Notes: generated by a model from the sequence alone, not told the origin. A DNA stretch of 64,000 bases from Rhodospirillum sp. (GCA_013822765.1 PNKY01000003.1:62001-126000), one strand, 5' to 3'. Numbered from the stretch's first letter, positions 51,489 through 60,791 are shown. Numbers and translations: made by a program.

Positions 51489-52652
51489 CTAAAGCAGGCG
51501 GGGCAACAAAGGACCGGATACCGTCGGGCGCCCCACCAGCTGCGGCAACCAGCGATTGAGGGTTGCGACCAGCGGTACTGCCAGGGCGATGCTGAGGAGC
51601 GAGAGCAGAGCGGCGCTCGCCGCCACCACCCAGCCGTCCTGCGGCATGCCGCCCATGAACCAGGCCGCGAACGGCCCGTTGACGTGGTGATAGACGATGC
51701 CATTGAGGCAGAACAGGGTCAGTGCATTGCGGCCAAGCCAGGCCATCCAGTCCGCGCGCTCCAGCAACTTGCCGAGCGCGAGCACGGCCAGTGTTCCGGC
51801 CAGCGCCGTCAGCGGGAACCACAGGATATGGCCATGTGCGGCGGCAAGTATCACCACCGCGTCGATCTTCATCCGGAACGGCCCCTGATTTAGATCGTAC
51901 GTGAAAAGCACAATCGCGAAGCCAATAATCGCGAGCAGCGCCAGCATGAACCACGCAACATCATCGGAGAGCCAGCCCCACCGCCGCACCAGCACGCCCA
52001 CCAAGTAGAGCGCGTACATGGTAATTGCCTCGTAGGCAATCCACCAGTTCGGCAGCGCATAGTTGCCGGGCTGGAAGAACTGGAACCGGCTGTTGAGCGC
52101 GTAGCCCGCCAGATAGAACAAGACGACCGCGACCAGGATGCGCGCGTCCGATCCGCGCAGGAACCGGAACACCGCATAGTGGATGCATTCCACCACCACC
52201 AGGCACATCAGGAACCAGGTGGGCACGTTGAACACCGGCAGCTGCAGGGCCGTCATCAGCGCTGTGCTGGCATAGTCCGCGCCGGTCGCGAGCGGGATCG
52301 GCGGGAAGTCCGGCTTGTGGATCAGGCTGAGCAGCGCCATGGCGGCGTTGAAGAAGATCAACGGCACGATCCGAGAGAAGAACCGCGACTTGGCGAACTG
52401 CCCGATCGATTGCTCCGCTGCCCAGTCCTTCGCGATCAACCCTGACAACACGAAAAACAGCGGCATGTGGAAGGAGTAGATGAGCTTGTATTGGTGCGCA
52501 GCGGCGACATTGCCGAGATACATCATCCGCTCGACCACGTGGCCGAGATAGACCAGGAAAATACCGATCAGCCGCGCTACGTCGGCATAGGCGAGCCGGA
52601 TGCTGGTGCGGGACTCACTCTGAACGGCGGATGCCGCGCTCTGAACGGACAT
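51489..52652 (-). CDS. Acyltransferase family 3 membrane protein
   Basis: The 387-residue protein has about ten membrane helices and the acyltransferase-3 start LAYADVARLIGIFLVYLGHVVER, then YSFHMPLFFVLSGLIAKD. The family acetylates or succinylates surface sugars (OafA, NodX, OPG-succinylation types). In this protein the conserved His is in LGHVVE and the Arg/Phe in FFSRIVPLIFF. It begins just before the DUF1989-GcvT stop (52659) and is a likely member of a short operon with it, or modifies glycans made by neighbouring genes. Confidence 0.82.
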   Translation of the reverse strand: MSVQSAASAVQSESRTSIRLAYADVARLIGIFLVYLGHVVERMMYLGNVAAAHQYKLIYSFHMPLFFVLSGLIAKDWAAEQSIGQFAKSRFFSRIVPLIFFNAAMALLSLIHKPDFPPIPLATGADYASTALMTALQLPVFNVPTWFLMCLVVVECIHYAVFRFLRGSDARILVAVVLFYLAGYALNSRFQFFQPGNYALPNWWIAYEAITMYALYLVGVLVRRWGWLSDDVAWFMLALLAIIGFAIVLFTYDLNQGPFRMKIDAVVILAAAHGHILWFPLTALAGTLAVLALGKLLERADWMAWLGRNALTLFCLNGIVYHHVNGPFAAWFMGGMPQDGWVVAASAALLSLLSIALAVPLVATLNRWLPQLVGRPTVSGPLLPRLL

Positions 52653-52658
52653 GCGCGG

Positions 52659-54983
52659 CTATGACCGGACCCGCGTCTTCTCCGGATCGTAGTGCGGGAA
52701 GCGCACGACCTTGGCCGGGATCCGCTTCATCTTGCCGTCGAGCTTGCCGACCTCGACCTCGGCGCCGGGCCCGGCATGGGTCACATCAAGGCGCGCCAGC
52801 GCGATGGTCTTTTTCAGGATCGGCGAGCGCGTACCGCTGGTCACCACGCCGATCTGGTTGCGGCCGATGAAGACGCCGTCGCCATGCGCCGCCGCCTCGT
52901 TGTCGGCAATGTCGAGGCCGACCAGCTGGCGTTGCGGATGGTCCCTGCGCTTGAGCAGCGCCTCGCGGCCGACGAAATCCTCGGTCTTGGTCTTGAGCGG
53001 CACGGTGAAGCCGATGCCGGCCTCGAACGGGTCGGTCTGGTCGCAGAATTCGTAGCCGTAGAAGATGAGCCCGGCCTCGATGCGCAGCATGTCCAGCGCC
53101 TCGAGCCCGCAGGGCGCGATGTCGTGCGGCTTACCGGCTTCCGCGATCGCGTCGAACACCGTGCTTGCATCCTTCGGGTGGCAGAACACCTCGTAGCCCA
53201 GCTCACCGGTGTAGCCCGTCCGCGACACGACCACTGGGACGCCGTTGAAGTCGCCGATGCGGCCGATGGTGAAGCGGAACCACTGCAGCTCGGAGATGCT
53301 GGTCTGCGCCGGCGGCGTCCATACCACCTGCTTCAGGATCTCCCGGCTGTTCGGTCCCTGGACCGAGAGATTGTGCAGCTGGTCGGTGGAGGAGCGCACC
53401 CAGGCGCGCAGACCCAGCTTCTGCCCCAGCTCGCGCAGCACGAGGCCGCTCGCCTCGTCGCCGCCGATGAAGCGGAAGTTGTCCTTGCCGAGGCGGAACA
53501 CCGTGCAGTCGTCGAGCATGCCGCCGGTCTCGTGGCACATGGCGGAATAGACCACCTGCCCTTCCGACAGCTTGCGCACGTCGCGCGTCACCGCGCGTTG
53601 CAGCAGCGTCTCGGCATCGGGCCCGGTCACCTCGAACTTGCGCAGCGGCGAGAGGTCGATCATCACCGCGCGCTCGCGGCAGGCCCAGTATTCGCCGATC
53701 GGCCCCTCGTTGTTGAAGCGGCTGGGCAGCCAGTAACCGCGGTATTCCGTGAAGTTGCGCGTGAGCGCGGAGAGGCGCGGATGGAAGGCGGTTTCCTTGG
53801 TCATCTGAGCCTCTGCATCGGGAGTCCTGCGGAAGGCCACCGCGCGCGAGAAGCGCTCCTTGGCCGGATAGGTGCGGATGTGGACCGGCGTCGGGTTCCA
53901 GCCATTGGCGGCGTCGATGTCGTCCGGGCAGGCCGACGACACGCACACCAGGTCGGTCAGCGCGCGGAACAGCACGAAGTCGCCGGGCCGCGACCACGGC
54001 TCGTCGAGATAGAGCACGTTATTGTGGTCGATGCCGGTGTTGTAGAAGAGGTTGAGCGCCGCCCAGCCGCGCCGCCGCTTCACGCCATAGGGCGCCAGCG
54101 CGTCGCTGAAATTATCCGAGCAGTTGGCATGGCCCGGATAGCCCATGTCCTCGTAGTATTTCGCCGTGCAGGCCAGCGCGAAATTGTCGTGCCGCCCGCA
54201 GGTGTCCTGCACCAGCTCCACCAGCGGCTGGAAATCCTGGTCGAACACCTTGGCGAACAGGCCCGGCCCCGGATAGCCGCGCCCCAGCAGCGTGCGCGTC
54301 ACCGTGTTGTCGAGATCGCGCTCGATCCCCTCCTGCAGCGCACGCGCATTGAGGCAGTGGAAGTCCGAGCACTGCCGGCCGAACAGGTCGACGATCTGGA
54401 TGTAGTCACCTTCCTTCACCTCGTAGGCGCGGGCGGAGGAGCGCGGCACTTCGAAATCCAGCCGCGCGTCCGCGAGCGGATCGGGCAGCAGTGCGAATTC
54501 CTCGGAGCGCGGGCTGGCGCGCGCGATCCGCACCTCGATCTCGGTCGCCGTATCCTGCGCCTCCGGCGTCATCGCCTCGCCCGGCGCCGCGACGATCAGC
54601 ACGCCTAAGCCCTGCGCGGTGAACTCTTCCTGCGCGCCCGCCGTGCTGTCGCCGCCGAACAGCCGCACCGCCTTGGCCTCGCCGAGATCGATGTTGCGCC
54701 GGCGCAGCCCGCCCAGCACCACGCGCGCGCTGTCCGATCCGCTCGCCAGGATGGCGCGCAAGCCGTCGGCGATGCCGCAGACCTTGCCGCCGATCAGGCC
54801 CGGATCAACGCGGCCGGACGCATCCGTCGCCAGCACTTCACAAGGCTGCCGCCCCTCGACATCGATGACGGTGATCCGGTCGCCGGCCGAGATCGGGACC
54901 ACCGCCGCGCCGCCTCCCGGCACGCGGTAGCGCTCGACTCCGCTGGGCAGGTTGGGCACGCGGCGATCGATCAGCATAGGCAA
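52659..54983 (-). CDS. DUF1989 (urea carboxylase-associated) - GcvT aminomethyltransferase fusion
   Basis: The 774-residue protein joins two families. Residues about 1-375 are DUF1989: two internal halves with GDRITVIDVEGRQPCEVLA and GDYIQIVDLFGRQCSDFHCLNA, and a possible metal site (CSDNFSDALAPYGV, HNNVLYLDEPWSRPGD, CPDDIDAANGWNPTP). Residues about 390-774 are GcvT-like: MIDLSPLRKFEVTGPDAETLLQRAVTRDV, GYTGELGYEVFC, and the folate-site APCGLEALDMLRIEAG. GcvT domains move one-carbon units from amines to tetrahydrofolate. The fusion fits N-methyl amine or guanidino/urea-type nitrogen metabolism near the glx/gmaS operon. Confidence 0.85.
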   Translation of the reverse strand: MPMLIDRRVPNLPSGVERYRVPGGGAAVVPISAGDRITVIDVEGRQPCEVLATDASGRVDPGLIGGKVCGIADGLRAILASGSDSARVVLGGLRRRNIDLGEAKAVRLFGGDSTAGAQEEFTAQGLGVLIVAAPGEAMTPEAQDTATEIEVRIARASPRSEEFALLPDPLADARLDFEVPRSSARAYEVKEGDYIQIVDLFGRQCSDFHCLNARALQEGIERDLDNTVTRTLLGRGYPGPGLFAKVFDQDFQPLVELVQDTCGRHDNFALACTAKYYEDMGYPGHANCSDNFSDALAPYGVKRRRGWAALNLFYNTGIDHNNVLYLDEPWSRPGDFVLFRALTDLVCVSSACPDDIDAANGWNPTPVHIRTYPAKERFSRAVAFRRTPDAEAQMTKETAFHPRLSALTRNFTEYRGYWLPSRFNNEGPIGEYWACRERAVMIDLSPLRKFEVTGPDAETLLQRAVTRDVRKLSEGQVVYSAMCHETGGMLDDCTVFRLGKDNFRFIGGDEASGLVLRELGQKLGLRAWVRSSTDQLHNLSVQGPNSREILKQVVWTPPAQTSISELQWFRFTIGRIGDFNGVPVVVSRTGYTGELGYEVFCHPKDASTVFDAIAEAGKPHDIAPCGLEALDMLRIEAGLIFYGYEFCDQTDPFEAGIGFTVPLKTKTEDFVGREALLKRRDHPQRQLVGLDIADNEAAAHGDGVFIGRNQIGVVTSGTRSPILKKTIALARLDVTHAGPGAEVEVGKLDGKMKRIPAKVVRFPHYDPEKTRVRS

Positions 54984-55097
54984 TCCCCCTTCCGGGAAAG
55001 GCGCCTTGGCCGGTGCTTCCGCACTACTGTGGCGCCAGAAGAAATGCTAAAAGATGCCGGGATTCCGATCAACGACCAAAAGGCTCGGTCGGTCGGA

Positions 55098-55114
55098 AAT
55101 TGGTCTGAATTGGT
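55098..55114 (+). repeat. AATTGGT direct repeat upstream of the flavin reductase
   Basis: AATTGGT at 55098-55104 and 55108-55114 are exactly 10 bases apart, one helical turn. Very similar AATTGG repeats lie in the acyl-CoA dehydrogenase promoter. This may be a shared regulator site. Confidence 0.35.
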
Positions 55115-55121
55115 TGCAAGG

Positions 55122-55634
55122 ATGCAGCAAGATACTGGACTTCAGAATTCGGGGATCGACCCGCGCGAGTTTCGCAGCGCATTGGGCTGTTTCCCGACCG
55201 GCGTCACCATCATCACCACGATCGACCCGCGCGGGCAGTGCATCGGGATCACGGCCAACTCCTTCAACTCGGTGTCGATGGACCCGCCGCTGATTCTGTT
55301 CAGCCTCGCCCGCGGGGCCTATTCGATGCGGTCCTTCCTCTCCACCGACCATTTCGCCGTCAACGTCCTGAGTCTGGAGCAGGCCGAGCTCTCGACCCGC
55401 TTCGCCAAAGCCTCGGCTGACAAATGGGCGGCGATCGACTTCGAATTGTGGGATTCAGGCTGCCCGATCCTGCCCGGCTGCGCCGCCAACTTCGAGTGCC
55501 GGACCGAGCATACCTATGACGGCGGCGACCACGTGATCTTCGTCGGCCGCGTCATCCGCATGCGCCACGACCCCGCGATCAAGCCGCTGCTGTTCCACCA
55601 GGGCAAGTATCGCGCGGTCGAATGGTCGGTGTGA
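55122..55634 (+). CDS. Flavin reductase-like FMN-binding protein
   Basis: The protein is 170 residues from the ATG at 55122 (alternative ATG at 55044 gives 196): IDPREFRSALGCFPTGVTIITTI, GITANSFNSVSMDPPLILFSLAR and FAVNVLSLEQAELSTRFAK are the flavin-reductase / HpaC-type fold. Such proteins make reduced FMN for a partner monooxygenase, or use bound FMN. The shorter start matches the usual family length, and leaves the A+T-rich repeat region as promoter DNA. It is divergent from the DUF1989-GcvT gene and overlaps the next gene by 13 bases. Confidence 0.82.
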   Translation: MQQDTGLQNSGIDPREFRSALGCFPTGVTIITTIDPRGQCIGITANSFNSVSMDPPLILFSLARGAYSMRSFLSTDHFAVNVLSLEQAELSTRFAKASADKWAAIDFELWDSGCPILPGCAANFECRTEHTYDGGDHVIFVGRVIRMRHDPAIKPLLFHQGKYRAVEWSV

Positions 55635-56233
55635 CCGGCGTGACTCATCCCGACAACAACGTGGTGCTGACCGACGTCGCCGCCCAGCAGCTGCGCGACG
55701 ACTTTCTGGGTTGGCAATGCCGCTTGCGCCAGCTGTCCGCCCGCCAGGCCGGCGGGCGGCCGCTGGATGGCATGCGGCCCAAGGTGCTGTCGCCTGGCGG
55801 GGACGAGCTGTCGCCCGGCATCATCGTGTTGATCGTGGAGCACGACTCCGCCAACAACACCCAGCTGATGCGCTTCCAGTACCAGAAGACACATGACCCG
55901 ATCGAACGCTACGACAAGGTTCTGGAGCTGCTCTCGTCCGCCTATTTCCAGTATCCGAGGAATTTCAGCGACGAGATGACGGCGTTGTTCGGTCCGGTGT
56001 CAGAACTGCCGGCGAGCTTGCTGCACCTCGGCCGATGCGTGCTGGAGTTCGAGCAGTTCACCGAGGCATACCGCATCCCCTGCACGGTGACCGAACTGCC
56101 GGAGAGCCATGACTTCTTCCAGGCCACCTACTGGCACAACCACATGTTCAACGCGAACATGCCCCCGCAGATCCGCGTGCTGAGCTTCAAGCCCGACTGG
56201 CCGCACGCCAGCACCTGGCGCACGGACGCCTGA
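55622..56233 (+). CDS. Conserved hypothetical protein, 203 aa
   Basis: I do not recognise this family. The protein has about 200 residues with VVLTDVAAQQLRDDFLGWQCRLRQLSARQ, IIVLIVEHDSANNTQLMRFQYQKTHDPIERYDK, and SHDFFQATYWHNHMFNANMPP. It has no signal peptide, no membrane helix and no clear catalytic pattern. It starts within the end of the flavin reductase gene (overlap 13 bases), so the two are translated together. It could be the partner oxygenase subunit or an accessory factor, but the sequence does not decide this. Confidence 0.6.
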   Translation: MVGVTGVTHPDNNVVLTDVAAQQLRDDFLGWQCRLRQLSARQAGGRPLDGMRPKVLSPGGDELSPGIIVLIVEHDSANNTQLMRFQYQKTHDPIERYDKVLELLSSAYFQYPRNFSDEMTALFGPVSELPASLLHLGRCVLEFEQFTEAYRIPCTVTELPESHDFFQATYWHNHMFNANMPPQIRVLSFKPDWPHASTWRTDA

Positions 56234-56239
56234 CTTTCG

Positions 56240-57439
56240 TCACTGGCCGTCGATCAGCTCCGCCACCAGCGCCCGGTAGCGCCGGCCGATCACCTGCCAG
56301 TCCGAGGTCTCTTGGACCTGCCGCTTGGCGGCGGCGCCGACCTGCGCCAGGGCCGCGCGATCGGCGCCCGCGAGCTCCACGATCTGCGCCGCGAAGTCCT
56401 CTGGACTGGTCGGATAGTAGTGCTCGCCAGGCCGCAATCCGGTGCCGCGCGCGCCGAACTCCGTCGACAAGATCGGCAGGCCGGCGGCCGCATACTCGAA
56501 CATTTTCACGTTCGAGCCGGAGCCGGACACCACAAGATTGAGTGCAAGGTCGCTGACGACGTAGGCCAGCCATTTCTCGGCCTCCGGGAGCTGACCAAGC
56601 ATCAGCACGTTGGCAGGCAGCGCCCTCTGCAATCCCGGAAAGCTGCACACTGTGCCAAGGATGGCGAACGTGATGTCGGGCAGGTGCGCTGCCGCTGACA
56701 GGATGCACTCCACGGCAGCGATGTTCGGCGGGTATTCGCTGCCTCCAAACAGCGCGGTGAAGCGGCCGTCGAGGCCAAGCTGGCGCCGGCATTGCTGCCT
56801 GATCTCCGGCGACAGGATCGGCACCGCCGCGCAGTCGACGCCGTTTTCGATCACGGCGACCTTGTCCGCCGGCACTGAATACTCGGAGATGAAAGCATCG
56901 CGGTCGAAGTCGGTGCACACGGCAAGGGCCGCGCTGTCGGCGATGATCTCCGCCTCCATCGTGCGGATCAGCGGCATGATCTCGGCGGATTTCTCCAGCA
57001 CGACCTTCTTCTGAATGACCTCGACATTGTGTGCGTTGTAGAGAATGGGGATCCGCCGATCGCCCTGAGCGTCCTTGATCGCGTGCAGCGAATAGGGGTG
57101 CGCCGAGATGGCGAGGCTGCTCCCTTGCATGCGCTCGCGCAGGATCGATTGGTAGAGCCGGCACTGATTCCAGTGGGCGGAATAGGTGGCGTCCGGCGGA
57201 ACCTTCCGCTCACGCTGCTGGCGCTGCTCCAGCTCGGCGTATGGCTGTTCGGCCGGCACACGAATGATGGTGAGGTTGGGCTCGAACTCGAGATACTTGA
57301 GCGGGCCGCCCCGCGCCAGGGTGACGACGGCGACCGCGTGATCGCGCGAGAGCTCACGCGACAGGAAGAAGATGCGTCGTTGCCCGCCGTGAAGGAACGG
57401 ATAGGCTGGATAGAAGCTGGCGACGACGATCGACGCCAT
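56240..57439 (-). CDS. Glycosyltransferase family 4 protein
   Basis: The 399-residue protein has GT-B fold blocks: N-domain start IVVASFYPAYPFLHGGQRRIFFLSRELS, the middle ILYNAHNVEVIQKKVV, NGVDCA, and the C-domain LALNLVVSGSGSNVKMFEYAAAGLPILSTEFGARGT, the donor-binding E-x7-E-like segment. GT4 enzymes transfer activated sugars onto lipid- or protein-bound glycans with retention. It is coupled to the hypothetical gene 57444-58043 (4-base gap). The start at 57439 is taken because MASIVVASF is the natural first strand; the frame is open further upstream. Confidence 0.85.
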   Translation of the reverse strand: MASIVVASFYPAYPFLHGGQRRIFFLSRELSRDHAVAVVTLARGGPLKYLEFEPNLTIIRVPAEQPYAELEQRQQRERKVPPDATYSAHWNQCRLYQSILRERMQGSSLAISAHPYSLHAIKDAQGDRRIPILYNAHNVEVIQKKVVLEKSAEIMPLIRTMEAEIIADSAALAVCTDFDRDAFISEYSVPADKVAVIENGVDCAAVPILSPEIRQQCRRQLGLDGRFTALFGGSEYPPNIAAVECILSAAAHLPDITFAILGTVCSFPGLQRALPANVLMLGQLPEAEKWLAYVVSDLALNLVVSGSGSNVKMFEYAAAGLPILSTEFGARGTGLRPGEHYYPTSPEDFAAQIVELAGADRAALAQVGAAAKRQVQETSDWQVIGRRYRALVAELIDGQ

Positions 57440-57443
57440 GGGC

Positions 57444-58043
57444 CTATGACCCGTCACGCGTCGGCACGAGCGAGGCCAGCAACTGCCGCCGCGCGGCGAT
57501 CCGATCATGATGTTTCGCGAACGTCCGCCGCGCGCGCCGATCGAGCAGCATATGCACCGCTGCCGCGAGCGGGCGCAGCCGCAGCATCTCCAGAGATCGC
57601 AGCACGCGATAGAGCCGCTTTGCTGGGGAGAGGCCGATCAGGCGGCCCGGTCCATTCAGGCGCCGCGCCTCGCAGTCGACTGCGAGTAGCAATCGGAACC
57701 GCCCTTCGGCCGACTGCGCCATTTCGATCTCATGCTCGGTCGGCAACCGATGCAACAAGGACCGGCTGACCGCATACGCGAAATCGGCGCCCTCGAACGC
57801 GGCGAGATCGACGAACCGCCAGCTCTTGCCATCCAGTCGCTGCAACGCGCCGGCATGCGGCAGCGTCGTCTTGTCGATGAGCGGCAGGAAGCGGACCAGG
57901 CTGTCGGTTCCGGGGCAAAGCACCGGCGGTGGGCTCACGTCTCGGACCTGCGGCAAGCACGTCCGGTCCGCCTTGAGATCAGCTGAGATGCGTTGCAGCG
58001 CGGCCACGAAATCGGCCGAGGCGCCGCCGGACTCTGGGAGCAT
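57444..58043 (-). CDS. Hypothetical protein, 199 aa, with a DUF4214-like segment
   Basis: The protein has a central segment FAYAVSRSLLHRLPTEHEIEMAQSAEGR-type (about 88-115) that resembles the DUF4214 motif A-Y-x-x-L-L-x-R-x-P-x-x-x, often found in glycosyltransferases and surface proteins. The rest is Arg/Leu-rich and helical. There is no signal peptide. It lies four bases upstream of the GT4 gene and is probably co-expressed with it. The start codon sits just beyond a hairpin at 58052-58077. Confidence 0.55.
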   Translation of the reverse strand: MLPESGGASADFVAALQRISADLKADRTCLPQVRDVSPPPVLCPGTDSLVRFLPLIDKTTLPHAGALQRLDGKSWRFVDLAAFEGADFAYAVSRSLLHRLPTEHEIEMAQSAEGRFRLLLAVDCEARRLNGPGRLIGLSPAKRLYRVLRSLEMLRLRPLAAAVHMLLDRRARRTFAKHHDRIAARRQLLASLVPTRDGS

Positions 58044-58051
58044 TTGCCGTC

Positions 58052-58077
58052 ACAGAAGGTGTTTCGCCACCTTCTGT
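58052..58077 (-). terminator. Hairpin downstream of the glx-type operon
   Basis: ACAGAAGGTG (58052-58061) pairs perfectly with CACCTTCTGT (58068-58077) around a 6-base loop. It lies 70-100 bases after the last gene of the minus-strand operon and just before the 57444-58043 gene. No U-run follows, so it is a probable but weak terminator or an attenuator. Confidence 0.5.
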
Positions 58078-58149
58078 TCAGGGCGCACTGGATGTCAAGG
58101 CGGGCATTCCCGCATCAACCGCCGCCGCGGCTGTTCGGGATGATCGGTT

Positions 58150-58548
58150 CTAGAACTTCTTATACGCCCGCTTCAGATCCCACAGCGGGTGCTTCTTCGA
58201 CATCTGGAACTTGATCAGCATCTCGCGGGCCAGCATGTCGCGGCCCTGCTGGTCTTCCGGGAGTTTCAAATCGGGCGGGATGGTGATCCAGCCGTTGACG
58301 TTGCGGTCGAAGATCGCGGGGCGGCCTTCCTCGTAGCCCATGTGGACGTCCTCGAGCCAGTTGAGGTCGTCCCATCCCATCATCTCGATATACTTCTCGA
58401 GGAACGGCGGCAGGCGCTTGTAGTCCGGCACCAGGTTCACATCGTAGCGATAGCCGATGTGCTGGCCGATTTCCTTCTCGCGCTTGGTGTCGAGGCCGGC
58501 GGCGTCCTTGATGAACTTGTCGACGTCCTGAGTCTTGGTGTTGGCCAT
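58150..58548 (-). CDS. Conserved small protein of the glx/gmaS operon, 132 aa
   Basis: The protein begins MANTKTQDVDKFIKDAAGLD and continues GYRYDVNLVPDYKRLPPFLEKYIEMMGWDD, then WITIPPDLKLPEDQQGRDMLAREMLIKFQ and ends RAYKKF. It is a cytoplasmic, acidic-basic mixed protein without known domains. It is the last gene of the operon, 14 bases after glxD. Similar proteins occur next to glutamate-synthase-like genes in other alphaproteobacteria; whether it is a subunit is unknown. Confidence 0.65.
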   Translation of the reverse strand: MANTKTQDVDKFIKDAAGLDTKREKEIGQHIGYRYDVNLVPDYKRLPPFLEKYIEMMGWDDLNWLEDVHMGYEEGRPAIFDRNVNGWITIPPDLKLPEDQQGRDMLAREMLIKFQMSKKHPLWDLKRAYKKF

Positions 58549-58562
58549 GGCTCAAGTCTCCT

Positions 58563-59936
58563 TTAGTAGCGCGTCATTTCGGGCCGGCCGACGGTGTGCT
58601 GGGTGCCGGCGAGCGGCACCATCGCCATCGCCGAGGCTTCCATGGTGAGGGCGGCGAGATCTTCCGGCTCCAGCGAATGCACGTCGGTCTTGCCGCAGGC
58701 GCGCGCCATCATCTGCGCCTCGATGGTGAGCGTGTGCAGGAAATTGTAGACCCGCTCCGCCGCCGCATCGGGATCGAGCCGCTTGCGCAGCTCCGGATCC
58801 TGCGTGGTCACGCCGACCGGGCAGCGCCCGGTGTGGCAGTGATAGCAATAGCCCGCCTCGACGCCGACCTCTTTCTCATAGTCGGCTTCCGGGATGTCCT
58901 TGTTGCAGTTCAAGGCCATCAGCGCCGAGTGGCCGATCGCGATCGCGTCGGCGCCGAGCGCCAGCGCCTTCGCGACGTCCGAGCCGTTGCGAATGCCGCC
59001 GGCATAGACCAGCGAGATCTCGCCCGACATGCCGAGGTCGTCCAGCGCCTTGCGGGCCTGGCGGATCGCCGCCATGCCGGGCACGCCGGTATCCTCGGTC
59101 GCGAGGTGCGGGCCGGCGCCGGTCGAGCCTTCCATGCCGTCGATATAGATCGAATCCGGGCCGCACTTGATTGCCATGCGCACGTCGTCATAGACGCGCG
59201 CCGCGCCCAGCTTCAGCTGGATCGGGATCTCGTGGTTGGTCGCCTCGCGGATCTCCTGGATCTTGAGCGCGAGGTCATCGGGGCCCAGCCAGTCCGGATG
59301 ACGTGCGGGCGAGCGCTGGTCGATGCCGGCCGGCAGCGAGCGCATTTCCGCCACCTGGTCCGTCACCTTCTGGCCCATCAAATGGCCGCCGAGGCCGACC
59401 TTGCAACCCTGGCCGATGAAGAACTCGCAGCAATCGGCCAGCTGCAGGTGGTGCGGGTTGAAGCCGTAGCGCGACTGGATGCACTGGTAGAACCACTTGG
59501 ACGAATAGCGCCGCTCGTCCGGGATCATGCCGCCTTCGCCGGAGCAGGTCGCGGTGCCGGCCATAGTGGCGCCGCGTGCCAGGGCGATCTTCGCCTCGAA
59601 CGACAGGGCGCCGAAGCTCATGCCGGTGATGTAGACCGGGATGTCGAGCTCCAGCGGCCGCTTGGCGCGCGGGCCGATAATGGTCTTGGTCAGGCATTTC
59701 TCGCGATAGCCTTCGATCACGAAGCGCGTCAGCGTTCCGGGCAAGAAGGTCAAATCGTCCCAGTGCGGGATCTTCTTGAACAGGGAGAAGCCGCGCATGC
59801 GGTAGCGGCCGAGCTCGGACTTGATGTGGATGTCGTCCATCACCTCGGGGGTGAAGATGCGGCTCTGGCCGAGGCGGCTGGTATCGCGCACCTTCTTCAC
59901 AGGTTTGGCCTGCGGCGCCACTTTCTCTTGCGTCAT
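58563..59936 (-). CDS. glxD: FMN-binding glutamate synthase-like protein (GlxD / MgsC)
   Basis: The 457-residue protein has the glutamate-synthase FMN barrel: TGMSFGALSFEAKIALARG, EGGMIPDERRYSSKWF, GGHLMGQKVTDQVAEMRSLP, IQLKLGAARVYDDVRMAIK, YIDGMEGSTGAGPHLA and IRNGSDVAKALALGADAIAIG. The 3Fe-4S-type Cys set is present in YCYHCHTGRCPVGVTTQDP. With GlxB and GlxC it forms a glutamate-synthase-like complex; in methylotrophs the same three proteins (MgsABC) make N-methylglutamate from methylamine and glutamate. It is followed by the 132-aa gene. Confidence 0.85.
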   Translation of the reverse strand: MTQEKVAPQAKPVKKVRDTSRLGQSRIFTPEVMDDIHIKSELGRYRMRGFSLFKKIPHWDDLTFLPGTLTRFVIEGYREKCLTKTIIGPRAKRPLELDIPVYITGMSFGALSFEAKIALARGATMAGTATCSGEGGMIPDERRYSSKWFYQCIQSRYGFNPHHLQLADCCEFFIGQGCKVGLGGHLMGQKVTDQVAEMRSLPAGIDQRSPARHPDWLGPDDLALKIQEIREATNHEIPIQLKLGAARVYDDVRMAIKCGPDSIYIDGMEGSTGAGPHLATEDTGVPGMAAIRQARKALDDLGMSGEISLVYAGGIRNGSDVAKALALGADAIAIGHSALMALNCNKDIPEADYEKEVGVEAGYCYHCHTGRCPVGVTTQDPELRKRLDPDAAAERVYNFLHTLTIEAQMMARACGKTDVHSLEPEDLAALTMEASAMAMVPLAGTQHTVGRPEMTRY

Positions 59937-59960
59937 GTTGCGGGTCCTTTCCTGTGAATC

Positions 59961-60791
59961 CTAGAGAACGATCTTCTTTTCGGAAGGCTCGAGATTGTCG
60001 TAGTTCCACAGCTGCTTGCCGGCGACGATCTTGGTGAGATTCTTCACCCCGTTCGGCGCCTGCAGGCCGTAGAGCTTCAGCTTGCGTTCCAGAAATTCGA
60101 TCTCGAGGTCGGTCATCTCGCCCTCGACCGCGTCGACGCCTAGGCCGGCGATCTTGCCACCGACATAGATCGTGCCGTCATACATCGAATCGCCCAGGTT
60201 CTTGCCGGCATCGCCGAGGATGACCATGCGGCCGCGCTGCATCATGAAGCCGCAGAACGCGCCGGCGCGTCCGCCGATCAGGATGGTGCCGCCCTTCTGG
60301 TCAATGCCGACGCGCGCGCCGACATCGCCCTTGCACACCAGGTCGCCGCCGCGGATCGCCGCGCCGAAGGTGGAACCGGCATTCTTCTCGATGATCACGC
60401 GGCCGCTCAGCATGTTCTCCGCGCACGACCAGCCGACCCGGCCCGAGATGTTGATGTTCGGACCATCGATCAGGCCGCAGCCGAAATAGCCGAGACTGCC
60501 CTTGATATGCAGGTTGAGCCGCTGCAGCAGGCCGACCGCGACGCCGTGCTTGGCGCCGGGGTTGTGCATGACGATGGTGCCGTTGCCCTGGCTCATCAGC
60601 TCGCGCAGCTTGAGATTGATCTCCTTCGCCGACAGCGGACCGGCGTCGAACTCGGCGCGCTTGTTGAAGTCGACGTCGTAGCCGTCGGGATAGAGGAAGT
60701 TCTCCTCCTCGCTCGGCGAGAAGAACCGCTGCTGGTTCTTGCCCGACAGCTTTTCGGTGTGCATGCCCATCTGCATTGAACGCTGAGCCAT
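59961..60791 (-). CDS. glxC: GltB C-terminal (GXGXG repeat) protein (GlxC / MgsB)
   Basis: The 276-residue protein is the beta-helix GXGXG domain of glutamate synthase: NINISGRVGWSCAENMLSGRVIIEKNAGSTFGAAIRGGDLVCKG, VGIDQKGGTILIGGRAGAFCG, VILGDAGKNLGDSMYDGTIYVGGKI. This part shapes the interface for FMN-barrel and amidotransferase domains. The start at 60791 (GGGAGA upstream) is chosen; the longer frame to 60941 has no family homology. It lies 43 bases after glxB and 24 before glxD. Confidence 0.86.
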   Translation of the reverse strand: MAQRSMQMGMHTEKLSGKNQQRFFSPSEEENFLYPDGYDVDFNKRAEFDAGPLSAKEINLKLRELMSQGNGTIVMHNPGAKHGVAVGLLQRLNLHIKGSLGYFGCGLIDGPNINISGRVGWSCAENMLSGRVIIEKNAGSTFGAAIRGGDLVCKGDVGARVGIDQKGGTILIGGRAGAFCGFMMQRGRMVILGDAGKNLGDSMYDGTIYVGGKIAGLGVDAVEGEMTDLEIEFLERKLKLYGLQAPNGVKNLTKIVAGKQLWNYDNLEPSEKKIVL

